From NCBI GenBank assembly GCA_947000775.1, contig CAMQGK010000341.1, forward strand, positions 6,393,501 through 6,457,500: a DNA stretch of 64,000 bases, given 5' to 3'. The notes beneath the pieces are model-generated. The model ran no database searches and was not told the origin of the DNA. It saw only the letters and a list, made by a program, of their open reading frames with translations. Positions within the stretch are counted from its first letter, which is position 1; each line of letters opens with the position of its first letter. The stretch comes from Pterois miles (lineage: Eukaryota; Chordata; Actinopteri; Perciformes; Scorpaenidae). Shown here piece after piece: positions 1 to 13,374 of the stretch. The position numbers and the translations under genes were made by a program.

Positions 1-560
1 AGTAATACCTCTACTCTGCACTTTCCCTTCTCTCTGAGGGAATGTAGATTGGTCTCCAGCTATGGAATTCATGCCATAATGCCTGTATTTTTTTCGTGGA
101 GGATAAACACGGCTCCATCACAGCTGATTAGTATTCTTCTATTCACCTGCTAAGTGCATACTGGATACATTCATTACCTTTTTGACAATCAAACTCCGAG
201 TAAGTTAACTCATCACACGCAAAATGACCTGAAACCCACCTAAAGCACTGTTTCAGATCCAGTATGTACTTCATTTGCTCAGGATTTGCTTATATCTATT
301 ATATTTATAACAACACAGACATTGTATTGATTTTTTGCTCAGGAAAATGTCACGTATTCAACCTGAGATTTTCTAAGCAAACGGTCTACAGATCGTTGAT
401 GATAAGCAAAAGATGCTGCTCTTCTAAATACTGTAATGTCCTATTGATTGTGTCTGTGACAGATTAAGCTCATTTACCGATAAATTCAAATGGGAAACTT
501 TGGGCAGAAATGTGACTCACCACCTCTCACTAAATCGTACAGATGGGTTGAACATACAGT

Positions 561-618
561 AGACTGTATATAAGAAGTGGACGTCGTCATGATGACGTCC
601 ACTTCTTATATACAGTCT
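561..618. repeat. 58-bp near-perfect palindrome
   Basis: Bases 561-585 are the exact reverse complement of 594-618, and the central eight bases nearly continue the symmetry, so 561-589 pairs with 590-618 with one mismatch. The palindrome consists of two head-to-head copies of the end of repeat family A, after which the element continues normally at about 619. Confidence 0.95.
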
Positions 619-1171
619 ATAAGAAGTGGAGGTAGTCACCGTGATGTGACCCATCGGTTTGTGTACTGCCGTTCTTGAAGCCTCAAGTGGCCGTTGTCGT
701 CTTGGTTTTTGGCAGTCCCTACCTTGTTTTTTTTTTTTTGCAACCAGAAGTGACACGAGAGTGGAGCTAAATACAATCGTCCACTGAATAACGTGTTTTT
801 AAGTGACCAAAAAGGTTATAAAAACTTTCATGAACTGAAAACACACTGTGAAAGGGTTAAAGTTGTAAGATGAAAACATTGTGGTAGCGACCTGTCAATC
901 ACAAGGTAGCCCTGAAGCATCCCCTGCTTTATGATCTATTTTATTATTCTATTTACTAAATGAACATCATGCTGTATTGATGAAGACTTGAAACTAGTGA
1001 TTGAGACCATAAACATATTTACCGAGGTAATAAATCAAGTAAGAAGTAGGCTCATTTTCTCATAGACTACTGTACAGTCAGACTTCTGTTTGCAACCAGA
1101 GGAGTCGCCCCCTGCTGGCTGTTAGAAAGAATGCAAGTTAAGGGACTTCTCAGACCCCAGAGTTGCCCACT
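561..1171 (+). mobile_element. Dispersed repeat family A, copy 1 (with inverted-duplicated end)
   Basis: Starts AGACTGTATATAAGAAGTGG and ends near GTTGCCCAC. It shares long stretches with 30803-31389, 58225-58699 and, inverted, 55166-55732. Common blocks include the AAACTAGTGATTGAGACCAT stretch, CATCATGCTGTATTGA, and CTGGCTGTTAGAAAGAATGCA near the right end. No coding capacity. Most likely a non-autonomous transposable element widespread in teleosts; I cannot assign a superfamily. Its left end carries an extra inverted copy of the terminal sequence, giving a 58-bp palindrome. Confidence 0.8.
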
Positions 1172-3853
1172 GGGATTGACTCTGACCAACTAACTGACCA
1201 ACTGACCCAGTGACTGTTGCTATTCTTAGGCCCTGTTACTAGTAGGCCAAACATCCAGGTATTTCCTGTTGATACAGTAACAAATGGTAAAAGCCAGTCT
1301 TTGGCATGCTATTTCTGCTATCTGAAGTCAAGTTGACTTTTTGTTCTACTTGGTAAAGGCCATAGCAAACCCACAGTCTTCTGAGTACAATGCGCTGCTC
1401 TTATTTTGTCAGAAATGTTAAAGACGTGGTGATTTGCAGGGGCAGTGCCCGGGCTTTGGCCCCCTGCTGCTCACCGCTCCAGAGGCCCAGCTGTTCGCTA
1501 CAATAGAGCCATGATTACACCAATACCACTCGCAAAGTTCTCGGTTCCTCCCCGGCTGTCTGCTCTCCGCTTCCAACCCAGCAGGCATGTGATTGTACCA
1601 GCTCCGCTCACCATTTCACAGCCCGCCTTTCACAGCCTCTGTCCCTCTGTCACTGCCTCCCACATGTGGCGCTTTGTCACACTGCCGCTGGCATTCTGAC
1701 CGACATGAGGGAATGTAGCGCAAATGAGGAGAAAAAGAAGCAAAATAATTAAGTGAGAGGTAAGGGAAGAAAAATATGTTAACAAAAAAGACTGGTGACT
1801 CAGAAGATTTGAACTAAGCTTATCTTTTTGGCTGTGGCAACCTGCTATGACTGTGAGAGTGTCAATATACCTTATGTTGTCCAGGTATACAGCAGAAAAC
1901 ACACACTCAGCAAAGAAACAGTATTCCACTGCATTGTGGCCTTTTTAATTTTCATATGGCACCTTGTTATCTATTATTGCTTACATGTGTCAGTGAAGGA
2001 CAAAAAGAATGCAAAGAGCAGACAATATACGACGATACGTTTGACCAGTCCACCATGACGATCATATCATATCAAAGTTGAAACTAAATAACTGAAGGAT
2101 CTGCATTATTGAAACTAATAGCTAAATATTTAAGAATCAAACAACAGTACAAGTATTGTAAGTAAGCAAGTGTTTTAAAGTGTTTCACAAGTTAATAAAC
2201 AAGCGTGAGACCAATAAAGAATTGAAGAAAAAATAAAATAATATCAATGAAAGGCCTGTGACTGTGTGTATAACGCTTTTCAGATGCCAATTAAAAGAAT
2301 CCATACTGATGACTGACCGAATATACACAGGCTGTTTCAAAGCCATTTGGGGATAGTATACGTAACACTGTGAACTACAATAAGTACAAAACTGTCAAAA
2401 CTGTGTGACTATTACACTTCATAAAACCCTTTCAGCTAAAATACAACATTCTGATTCATCACCTTACCATTTAGTAAGACACTGAAAGAGAGAAAAACGA
2501 CATGCCATGTGAATGAGCCAATAGATGATCCAACGATTTTAAATCTGAAGTGCCACTATGCCGTGTTTTTTTGCTTAAAGTCTCTAACCACAACCTTGCC
2601 AACTACTGGATGGATATATAACACAGACTACGGTATAGAAAGGTGATGAGGTTAGGGCGACAGTAATGATTTCACAGTGTGCAACTTTGACAGAGATGCT
2701 GAAGCAGGTGAATCACGAGAACACCTAAATTAATCATAGAGGTGACACACAAAGCCATATTTCACATCTGAAATTAGCTTATCAATAATTCACTGGTATC
2801 GAAACAAGACTAAGTGTCCTTCATCTGCAAGGCTCCGACAGTAAATGAGGAAAATTACACAAAAATGATTTATACTCTGCCAGAGTGGGGCTCAGCTTCC
2901 TCTGAAACTGTTTGAATCTCCAAATAAACATGCATCTAGTATGTTAAGCATTTGTGTACTGTATTCACTGTATAATAGTGCACATTATAACAAATTATGT
3001 TTGCAGTACAAAGACTCCAGGACATGCAAGATTACAGATGCTGTGACAAATTATTGAGCCGGTGGTGTCAAACAGATTAGAGAGAGCCCAGGAAATACCC
3101 CCTAAGGAATGAGACTCACAAAGACCTCACCCTGAGAAGAGTGTGTACCATCACAATCTCTGCAACATCTCGACAGATCAAACAGTTATGATAATGTGCT
3201 GTATGTGGAGTAGCCCAGCTATGTGCCTGGTAGAATGAGCCATCAGGCCCAAGGGGGTAATAACAACTTTAAATCGTATGTCACAGCAATAACATCCACA
3301 AACCAATGAGACAGCACTACTCGTAAAATGATGTCTGTCATTATAATTCCACACATGGCAACAGTTGTGAAAAAAGGCTTTCTTTAAAGCCCACACGCTC
3401 CCGGTGGTATGGAGCTGCAGTCCTCCTGTATGTACACGGGATATTGCAATGGCCACAGTGCTTGGGGCTGAAACCCAACTCATAAAGCCCTTCAATCTGA
3501 GCAGCCCCAGTGGTAAAGCCTAGGTGGCTGATGCCATCATTGCAGCCTGAGTGCTGAATTGTATCTTGACCTCAGTTTGAGCGGAGAGACACGCTGCCGG
3601 AGTGACAACATGCAATCTGCAGATAGGTGGGCCTACCAGTAGTTTAACTCCAATTCCAGGAATGATGCATTCTTGGAAGAGAGATTTCTGTGGAGCCTTG
3701 TTCTCAAACTGATGGCTGGCAGCTGTGCAAGCACTCACTGTGCTTTGTACAGTAATTTAGAATGATGAGCCAGTTGTCTATGTATGTGTGAGTGTGAGCT
3801 GTCCAGGTAAGGTGGAAAAGAAACTTAAATAAACTGTCTGGTGAACGTGGCTC

Positions 3854-4095
3854 TTAAAGGACCAGTGAGTAAGATTTAAGGGGATCAACTGGCAGAAATG
3901 GAATATAATATTGAAAGTATGTTTTATTAAGTGTATTATCACCTGAAAACAGGAACCGTGTTTTCATTACCTTAGAATGAACCGTTTATATCTACATAGG
4001 GGGGCGTGTCCTCCTCAGAAAGTCCGCCATGTTTTTACAGTTGCCCAGAACGGACAAACCAAACTCTGTTAACTTTTCCTGCCGCCACTCACTTA

Positions 4096-4185
<90 letters not shown>

Positions 4186-4306
4186 CTCTCACAACAACTG
4201 GCTCTAGAGAGGTCCATTTATGTTTTCACGTTGGCCACCGTGGTTCTTTTAAACGCTTGGCACACGGGAGAGGCTTCAGCTCTCCAGATCCACACTGCTC
4301 CTTTAA
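3854..4306 (+). mobile_element. Non-autonomous TIR element (MITE) with TTAA ends
   Basis: Left end TTAAAGGACCAGTGAG; right end CACACTGCTCCTTTAA, its imperfect inverse. The TTAA at both ends fits a TTAA target duplication as made by piggyBac-type transposases (inference). The internal sequence (ACCTTAGAATGAACCGTTTA, CAGAACGGACAAACCAAAC, GGCTCTAGAGAGGTCC) belongs to a repeat I recognise as abundant in percomorph fishes. A long CA microsatellite interrupts it. Confidence 0.75.
4098..4183. repeat. (CA)n microsatellite, about 43 units
   Basis: Uninterrupted CA dinucleotides inside the MITE at 3854-4306. They generate spurious open frames (poly Thr-His on plus, poly Val-Cys on minus). Confidence 0.97.
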
Positions 4307-5157
4307 AAACACTTGAATTGATATCAATTAATGAACCTTCGAGCCAGACAGTAATAGAAGATAGAACTTGCAATTGCAGGGCTACCTATTAAATAGGTGG
4401 AGAAACCCTGGATTTTTTCCATCGGTTCTTGTCTAAGTGCACATATTCTCAATCAACCTTATCAAGTCTACCATCAAAATGAGCACAGTTTGAGAGGAAC
4501 AGAGGAGAGAGTGCACTGATGGAAAGAGCGAAGCTACAGGATGCAAAATGTGGAAATGTGCAAAATGTCTCTCACAGAGTCTGAAACTAAAGGGGTCAGA
4601 GCAATCTCCGTCAAATCGACAAGTCAAATATGTCCAGCAAAGTTCATTAAAATGGATGACGAATTGTTCAAATCAGTTAATACTGATGATAACGTTTCAA
4701 GAACAAACTGTTGCATCTATGCATGGCTTCGCCCATGTACACCACACAGGCTTTTTCATTGTTTCTGTCTAATTTAGTACAAATACCTGTTATATACAAT
4801 ATGGTCACATGGTATTTCTTGGCTTCAAAAGTTGAAAACAATTCTCATTTGCTGTGATTTTTCAGTTTCTGGCTTGTTATTGCATATTTGTGTATCTGTC
4901 TGAGATGGAAAAGCAAATTCACTGGTGCTGCAGCGGCAGCATCAGTCACAAAAAGCCATCACTTGTTCTCAGAGGATTTCTGGTGAGATGGTAACAAAGC
5001 AGTGAAAGAACAAGAAGAGCTGATCTTAAATTACGGTAAGTGAAAACGCTGCACCCACTCTTAAAAGAGTGAACAGAAATGCCACTACAAATGACAATAA
5101 GTAAGAGCAGGTTTAAACCAATCCCATGTGTCATCCTAAGAACTGTAGCTCCGTTTG

Positions 5158-5502
5158 GGGGCGGCAGTAGCTCAGTCTGTAGGGAGTTGGCTTGGGAACC
5201 GGAGGGTCACCGGTTCAAGTCCCGACGTGGACCAAGAACTGAGTGTGAACTGGTAGCTGGAGAGGTGCCAGTTACCTCTTGGGCACTGCCGAGGTGCCCC
5301 TGAGCAAGGCACCAAACCCCCAACTGCTCGGGGCGCTTGTCAGGAGCAGCCCCATCACTCTGACATCTCTCCATTGTTGCATGTTTGTGCATGTGTGTGT
5401 TCGGGTCTGCATGTACCGTGTATAAGTTAACAACAGAGTGAAAAAATTGAATTTCCCCTAGTGGGACTAATAAAGGACTATCTTCTTCTTCTTCTTCTTC
5501 TT
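5158..5502 (+). mobile_element. tRNA-derived SINE
   Basis: The head resembles a tRNA: a box A-like TAGCTCAGTCTGTAGGGAG (about 5168-5186) and a box B GGTTCAAGTCC (about 5212-5222). The tRNA-unrelated body follows (GGTGCCCCTGAGCAAGGCACC). The 3' part ends AATTTCCCCTAGTGGGACTA, AATAAAGG and a (CTT)n tail at about 5480-5502. This tail type is shared with LINE 3' ends and shows mobilisation by a partner LINE. Not a functional tRNA gene. Confidence 0.85.
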
Positions 5503-8500
5503 TTATTGGATTATGATTGGTCATGTCAGAAAATCAATTGCTCCACTGACTGGATTGGCAATATTGTTTACATGCACTTCCCACATAGAGCCTCCATTCA
5601 TTTCTCCTTCCCTTTTCTAACAGCAGTTAGCCTTGACCTCCTGTACCCAATGAATTTCTGTTAAACTGGTCGAGAAGACATAATACAACACATAATATGG
5701 AGCGAGGCTTTGTGTGTGGTGTAGAAACTGATGGCCAAAATTGTCTCGCATTATAACCCCCTTTCATTCCATCTTGCTCGCTCACTTTGTTCCTCTCTGT
5801 CCACTCTGTGGCCGGGCTGAGCGATGGGCGGTTTTCTAGAGAAGCACTCAGCCGAACAAAATGATTCCACACCGACAGACAGTGAGGGGAGCAACTTTTG
5901 AAAGGCAAGGACAGCCTATGAATTTGTGTTTGTGTGTGTGTATTCATTACGTGATGTGTTCCTGCACTTTCCGTTTTAGCGCCTCAGATTGACTTTTTGT
6001 TAGGAGTGGCCATTTTGTGAGTCTCACTGCTTAAATGGCCTTGGCGGTTGGGTTAAATCATTTAGAATGACTTGGGGTGCAATTACGATTCAGGGTCAAA
6101 TTTGAGGTGGTAGTGATGGATAAAGGAAGGGGTTAGGATAAAGGCCAGCGGGTAAGGATGCGTTTGTGCGAATGAACCGGGCCTTTTATCAGTAGAGAAA
6201 AGAGACAAATAACGTCTTTATCTCCTGATCAGTCTTCTCCACCAACTACCAAACCCCTGTCAGAGCTCATGGGTGACTGCCTCCAAAGAGCCAGGACTGT
6301 TTGTTTAAATGTAAAGGTAATCAGGTCCGGCATGCCGCAGGGACCCACACAGCCGGAGAGAGACAGATGGGTTGATCCCTGGGGAGGGGTACAAGGACGG
6401 GACATGCCAAGTCCTGCACCCTCTTTCTATCTGCTGGGGAAAGTTATCCATCTCAATTGAGTACGCTAAAAGTGGAAGTAAACGATGTGTTTCTGTTTAA
6501 AGGTGGTATCTGTAGCCATGTTGGAACTTGAAGAGCGGTGTCTTATTGCTATTCGGTGACATTAAGCAACCTCCTTTCAGAATACTACACAAAATGTTGA
6601 AACACCCTTTAAAATAGAAAAAAATGTAAACAGAATGAAAACTGCACTACAGCGGTCAGTAGAGACTTATTTTTACAGTAATATATTTGTCTGATCGAGT
6701 GATTAAGGTTGAAATGGTAAAGGCAGCAAATCTAACTGGACAGCAGCACGCTGGGGGATAAGCTGAACTGACAAGGATATTTTATACTGTATGCTCACAA
6801 CTGGGAGATGCACAACGCTACCACCTCTCAAGAGCAGATGTTATAGCATTTGAGAGCCATAAACCCCCTCATCTGATTTTCTCTGATGGTTCAGGAATTC
6901 AATCTAGTCAGGGCGCTACAGTGCAAGCATTTTTCTCATAATGCGAGGGAAAGATTATTTGGGTGCACTGGTGTAAATATTTTAAAGTTCTGACACTCTT
7001 ATTAGCAAAGCTCAGAGTACAAAACATTTAGCAGCTTTTCATTTTCAGCCAGCACTTAAAATCTAAGACACCAGGTCACATCAGCTGTCGCCAACTAACG
7101 TTAACTCCATGACTGTACTGTTGTGTTGACGTCTGTTTCCCCTCCCTTACACCATACCATTAACCTCCACAGCTTGTTATGGTTAAGTTGTGTTTCAAGA
7201 TAACTGGTTAGGTTAAAGTTGGGTTGAGTTTAAACATCACAAAAAAAGACTAGTTGAGGTTAGAGAGACGCTTTGTCTCAGATTAAGGAGAACACAAATC
7301 GATGGGCCAACAGACTTTGACACAAAGCAGGTGTCCATACTCAGCCAAAGACTGTTCATGAGCTTTAAGAGGAGTATTCACTTGTAAAGCCATCAGCTGA
7401 TTGCATCACATTCATTTCAGTCAAACTTTTCCAGCTAAAATGTAATTCTTCTCACATCTATAAATTCAGTGGATCAACTTTTCATTCTGAATAAGCACCT
7501 TCAGTATTTGGAGCAAGGAGCTTTTGGGAAACAAGGTGTACCAAAGTCAGAAGGCTATTGTTATAAACATCAATGTGTAAACACTTACGAAATCAAGATT
7601 GACATCTACTGCTGCTATGTATATTAATCTTAATTTATATGCTGAGCATCTTTGGCACAAAATTTGTTAGGCTGAATTAGGTTCTATCTGTTATCTACAG
7701 TCCATAAACAAAGCAGAGACTCAGATTCATTCCCTGCTCAGGTAGACCTTTTGAGTTTTAATTTTTCATAGTTTTGTCAAATTTCAAAAGTTGAATACTA
7801 AACATAAAAAGGTTCACTAAGAGCTTTGAAATGATAAACATTAAATAAATGGATTCAATACTGGATTCAGATTAAATAAAATGCTTAAACTCCAACCCTA
7901 ATTTCAACAGCCTATAAAGAATTAAACTCTACACTGTTTGAAAAGGGATGCATTTATGAAGCACAATTCATGCCTGTCCTCTGTTAGGTCCCGACTACAT
8001 TGTTTGTGCCCCTAAAATAAATCTCAGCATAGAGCCTGCTGGTGGCTTTCCAACTGGGCAGAAGGAATTACCCCGTTCACAGGGAATGATGAGATTAAAA
8101 CTGTTGAGAAAGCAAACTGGGATTCATAGGTATACGTATGAACAGACAGTAAAGATACTGAACATGTATATTCTTATGAACTGGGTGGCCCTTGAGGGAA
8201 AATCATATTGCCAAAATAAGAAAATTAACTACCTGATGAAAGACAGTGAAAGGTAAATGATAACAAAACCCGTTTGCTTTCCCTCCTACAGAATATCTTG
8301 TTCTCATACATAATTTTTTCTGTTCTTCCCCACTTCTCTTTTTTAAAGAAGTAATTTTTTAAAATAGAATTAAATGCAAATTAGAGTCGAGCTGATTATC
8401 ATATAAACGGCTGATGCCTGGAGGGGCAAGACACTCTGGCTTTATTTATTTATTTAGTCATATTTTTCACAGTTCCCCATACAACTCTGACTTTAATCAG

Positions 8501-9419
8501 TCCACACTTTCTTTTAAAGACATAGGGGAATCTGGGACCAGTTGAAGAGATGCGTGTGTCTGAATTTGTGTATGTAGGCAGCTTGTATTTGTCCTTGTAC
8601 ATATGAGAAGTATGTGACCAAGAGCAGAGCAAGAGTACACATCCATGTACCTGTACAGCTTCATTAGTGTCATGTAAACTGGTGCTGTACGTTGTTCAAT
8701 TAGCCGGGCACTGCTTGTTTTTGTTGCTCCGTGTTTCTAATCCTTTACTATTCACATCGAGGGCAATCACCTGTGAAGGTACACATCTGGAACAGCATCA
8801 CAAAGCTCCATAATCCAGCAGTGAGCAGTGACTTTATACAGAGGAGGAGAGGCTTTTTATGGCAGCTGGATTATTCTTGCAGTACAAGTGGTCTGATGTG
8901 GATTCACTGGAAATGAGGGAAACAAAGTTGAGGCAATTACCTGGAACTAACGCAGAGGGGAGAGATGAGGTGAAGGACTGGGATTTAGACACATACAAAG
9001 TAGAGTGTCTGAGCAACACACAAGTAAATAAACACACTTTCAAATGAGCATTCTGTGCTCGGTGCTAATACTTGGGTGAAGGGTTGATTATCTTTTTATC
9101 TCTTTATTAGACAAGGCACTGTAGCCAAAGCAGCTAATCTATGCGAAAAAACCTGCTAAGATGTGACTTCTGGCAGTATTTTGTACTATTTCTGACATTA
9201 AGGCTTTTCTTCCTTTGACATGGACAGTTAGCGATGCGCTCATTTCTTACCATCTCAACTACTGTAATCGCCAGTGTCACAGGAGTGAGACTACACAGAT
9301 CCTAAAAGAGACTGTATTCTTCCCTTTTGGTGGTTTTGGTCTTTTAAACAGTTTTGCAGTTTATGCGTAGGGTACAGATCCCACGTGAACCGGCCTGGCT
9401 GCTATTCTGCCTTTCAAAG

Positions 9420-9570
9420 GTTGTAGCGGGCTCAGTCTTGCGAGAGTGAAGATACTGGTATCATATAAAACTAGAAAGCCTCAGGGATCGATTGGTGTCA
9501 GCCATGTCATGTCTCGCATAGCCATTTTCAAAGGGGTCGATTAACCTCTCACTTAAAGATATATGAATGA
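9420..9570 (+). mobile_element. Fragment of dispersed repeat family E
   Basis: Contains GAAGATACTGGTATCATATA, CATTGG-type and AGCCATTTTCAAAGGGGTC blocks found in a common teleost repeat. Part of it matches the copy at 14455-14790. Degenerate, no open frame. Confidence 0.55.
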
Positions 9571-10995
9571 AAACTCTGAGATGAACTGAGTGGAACCTGT
9601 ATCTTATTTAATGAAACATGTTGTCAAACTGCTTAATTTGCAGTTGAAAAAAGGTAATAAATCATAATATATAGCGTTATCTTATCGCAATATCACATAA
9701 AATTTGTTTTTTTGTTTAAAATCGTGATCGTGATTGTATATCATGACTTAAGCATTGTGGTAATATTGTATCATGGGGCTTCTGGTGATTCCTCCTACCT
9801 GATAATCAGACAGAATAGCATTTTGGTTTTTACTGTTACTTAGTCTGACACTGTTCATATTTGTCGTTTACTGTTTGAGGGTATTTTGATTAAACAATTT
9901 AGCAGTGACTCACATATCCATCTCATCACCGCAAGCTTCAGTAGATATCAGTTAACTTGATGTTCTTTGTTCTTTCAATTCAAGTCGACTTCAAATAGCT
10001 GCATTGATCCCATTCATTGTTGTATTTTTGTGGCTATTTTTCTGTCACCATTTTTTTTGCCACTGGCACAGAATAACATGGCATCCCCCTTCTCAGTGAC
10101 ACCTTTATAGATCTGTTTGGTTCAACCTTGTATCTATTTGAATTCCTTAAAAAACAAACTAAAAAAAACTGAAGATCTGGGCAGCAATTCTGAGGTCTGG
10201 AAACAGACTAGTTTGCTCTCACAGTCTAAAGATATGCAGGTTAGATGTGTCGGGGAAGCACAGGGCCCAAAAACTTAGCAGTCTTACATGTCAGTTGTCC
10301 TGGTTGAAGCTCCGGTGTCTGCCTCGATTCTTTCTACTGTGCTTTAACAAAGGAAAGGTTTTAAAGTGATATCTAAATAAACATTGCTTGATGTGACAAC
10401 TTCACTGCACCAACCATGGCACCTTGTTATGTAACACCAACAGTATTTGGGGCCGATGACCAAGAGAAGCTGGATGTTATGCAGCACATTTTCAAACAAA
10501 CTATGCTGCCCAAGTTGCTGTTGAGGCCATCTCAGCAACATCACATGGGATTCAATTCACTCTGTTGTTTTTCAGTAGATACACTGCTTTCCTCTCCTCC
10601 CTCCTTGTGTCCCTGTGTGTGCTTGTATTCAAGCCTTTTGTGTGTTTTCCCTTCAGTGTCAACCTTGTACCCCTGAGTTTTTTTGTTGCGCAGTCTGGTA
10701 CTACACCGCACTCTATATCAACGTCTCTTTCTATCTGCAGCCTCGGGCACGGGGTATCGCGAGGGCAGATGGGGCTCCACCTTCCAAGAGTCTAAATGTC
10801 TCAGGTGTCTCCGCAGACACAGACACATTCAGAAATATACATGCTTCCGATCCAATGCATAATTCAGACTTCAAGCAATTGCAGACATATCTGAGTACAT
10901 ATATCCAGGCTGCCTTTCTCTTGCACTATGACCCCAGGTGCCTTTAATTTTCCATGCATTATTGCAGTGCTTCAAGAATGCCAGAGTTTACTCCC

Positions 10996-11001
<6 letters not shown>

Positions 11002-11026
<25 letters not shown>

Positions 11027-11028
11027 TG
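11002..11028. repeat. (GT)n microsatellite
   Basis: 13-14 uninterrupted GT units. Confidence 0.97.
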
Positions 11029-12489
11029 CTTAGACTCATCACTCATCTCTAACTTTCAGTGGGGGCCACAGAGCATTAAAAATGCCTCCATCTGCTTGCC
11101 AGCTAAGGAACTTTAATATGATCTGGGGTGTTTCATGGGCAAAATAACAACGAACACTGAAATATGCATTAGTATGCAGGCTTTTTATTTTTCAAAAACT
11201 GTAGAGAGCGAAATAAGGAGTGGAAGAGGTAACAGGCAGACAGATCAGCCTGGTATTCTGAACAATTACAATAAAAAATATTCTGCCAAAAAATATTTGA
11301 ATCTACACTTCAATAAGTATTTTTAACGGCATTTAAGCCTTTAATAGCCATCTGTTCTGGTCAGAGTTGGTAATACCTCAGCTGATGCTAGCAACAGAAA
11401 CAGTAAGCATGGCCATGCCAGTAAAAGCATATTTGACACATTTGCCTCCTCTGCACCGTGTAGGAATGTGAACTGGATTACAAAAACAAGTTCAACACCA
11501 ATGTAAGGAAATCTCCTTCATCCAAAGTACTGATGCCAGCTGACTGTGGACTATTAAAGGTAAAGAGATATAATATTTTCCAAGTATTTGTCTGTACATG
11601 ATATGTGTAAATTATGACAGATATGTGTTGTAGCTGCTGAGTAGAATTTCAATGAGAAAGTGTATTGTCATCACAGCCCACTCCGTTGATCGCACCGAAT
11701 ACTATAATACTGAAACTAAAAAAGTCAGATAGAAAGACAAACAGATCTGCCTGTTCACAGAAACCACGGCACTACTGGGGTCCGTTTGCAATCACTTCAT
11801 GTAGCTCTGCAGCAGAGGAGAGAGAGACAGCAAAGCAAAGAACTGCATGTAGGAAAAAGACAAGACAAAAACACTTGCACTATCAATCTATTACAGCAAA
11901 ATGTACCGAAGGTTTACAAGGTTTAGGTTGTGTCCATAGTCTATGATGATAGAGCTGGAAATAAACACTGGCGAACCAATGACACTAATGCAGAATGGCA
12001 ACGTGTATAATCATCTCCTGTGTAAAGTGATCATTACATGGCAATTTGGTACTTCCTACAACAAAGCAAATATCCCAACCTGTTATTTCCATCGTTTCAT
12101 TCCTCTTTCACTTCTCTCTTTATCTCAATTAGTAGAATGTGACGTTGTCAAATTAAATTACATCTCGTTGATGAGACATGACACCAGTTATGGAGTGCTC
12201 AATGAGAGAGAGTGTCGAGGACTGTCTGTGTCGCTGACGGTCTCAATCCCCTTTGGTCATGCAACATCATTTCATAATAGCATTTTATTGATTCATTTGT
12301 AGTAACTGCTGAAATTTCGCCTAAGGTTTGTATTATAAGTAGCTCTCAGCTGCCTCACTCTGTATTACAATCCAATAGCCTCTTTCCTTTCAAAATCTCT
12401 TATAAGCACTGTCTCAATTTCCTTTCCTCTGCTGCCTCCCTTTCTTCTCCTTTTCCCTTTTAACCTACCTTTTCTATAAGCCGGGTCCC

Positions 12490-12506
12490 GGGGGGGGGGG
12501 GGGGGG
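12490..12506. repeat. Poly-G tract (17 nt)
   Basis: Seventeen consecutive G after CCGGGTCCC. Likely length-variable and sequencing-error prone; may form a quadruplex. Confidence 0.9.
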
Positions 12507-12858
12507 CACAGAGGAAAGACTGGAAGTAAGGGGGAGCACATTGCACAACTCAATTATACATCAAAGCACTTATGTTGGGGACACCACAGCAGGGGGAGCC
12601 GAGACAGAGGTGGAGAGGACAGCTGAGGACAAAAGGGGTTTCATGTGGATGAGGAGGGACCTTGGTGACAGTTGCTGATATCAGTGTTAGTCTGTTACTA
12701 TGGGGAAAACAGATCCTTCTTACTCAAGAAGAGAAATATTGACTCTTCTGTTTCTGTCTGACACATAACGATTTACAGAAAGCTAATGACCAATAACGAC
12801 TTCTACCTCAGGGTCAAACCCATGATTTTTCCAATCGCTGAAATAATATTTAAGACCC

Positions 12859-13374
12859 AGCCCTGTCTCCTAAAAATGACATTGCCATACTAATATACTG
12901 CATTCTCAATTACATTTGGAAGGAAACATAATTTATTGTGAATTATGGTTGTCTGTGACATATCACAGTTAGTCCACGGGCAGCTGCAGCAAGTGACGTA
13001 GTTGCATCAAACAATAACGGCATTGAAATTCATGTGGTATAATAATGAGTACAACAAGCGAGAAAGTCCCCCGCTGGGCAGGCGGGTGATGTGGTGGATG
13101 GGTCAGACAAACCGAACGTTCCCCAGGAGACCGATGTTCGTGTCCCGTGTGAAACATCATGTTTTTTAAAATTTCTTTTACTTAAATCTAACCTAGTATT
13201 TTTGCTGCCTAAACCTAACCAAGCAGAGTTGTTTTTTTTTTTGTTTTGTTTCAATTTACAATGTTAACCATGTGTTTAAAACTACAACCTTTATCTGTGA
13301 CAAAATACTCCTTCAAAACATAATTGAGAATGCAGGTTAGTTATGTGGAAACGTAATTTTGTAGGAAGCAGGGT
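12859..13374. mobile_element. DNA-transposon-like element with long terminal inverted repeats
   Basis: The left end, from AGCCCTGTCTCC through CTGCATTCTCAATTA (about 12859-12940), is an imperfect inverse of the right end, TAATTGAGAATGCAGG through GTAGGAAGCAGGG (about 13300-13374). The TIRs are therefore about 75-80 bp. The interior holds GGGTGATGTGGTGGATGGGT, GTTCGTGTCCCGTGTGAA and GCCTAAACCTAACC, which I recognise from a widespread fish repeat. No transposase frame. Confidence 0.65.

Noticed and set aside
4006..4392. 128-codon plus-strand frame and overlapping minus frame
   Set aside because: They consist largely of translated CA repeat (His-Thr or Val-Cys) inside a MITE.
5158..5230. A tRNA gene (box A and box B present)
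   Set aside because: No complete cloverleaf is supported, and the tRNA-like head continues into a SINE body and a LINE-type tail.
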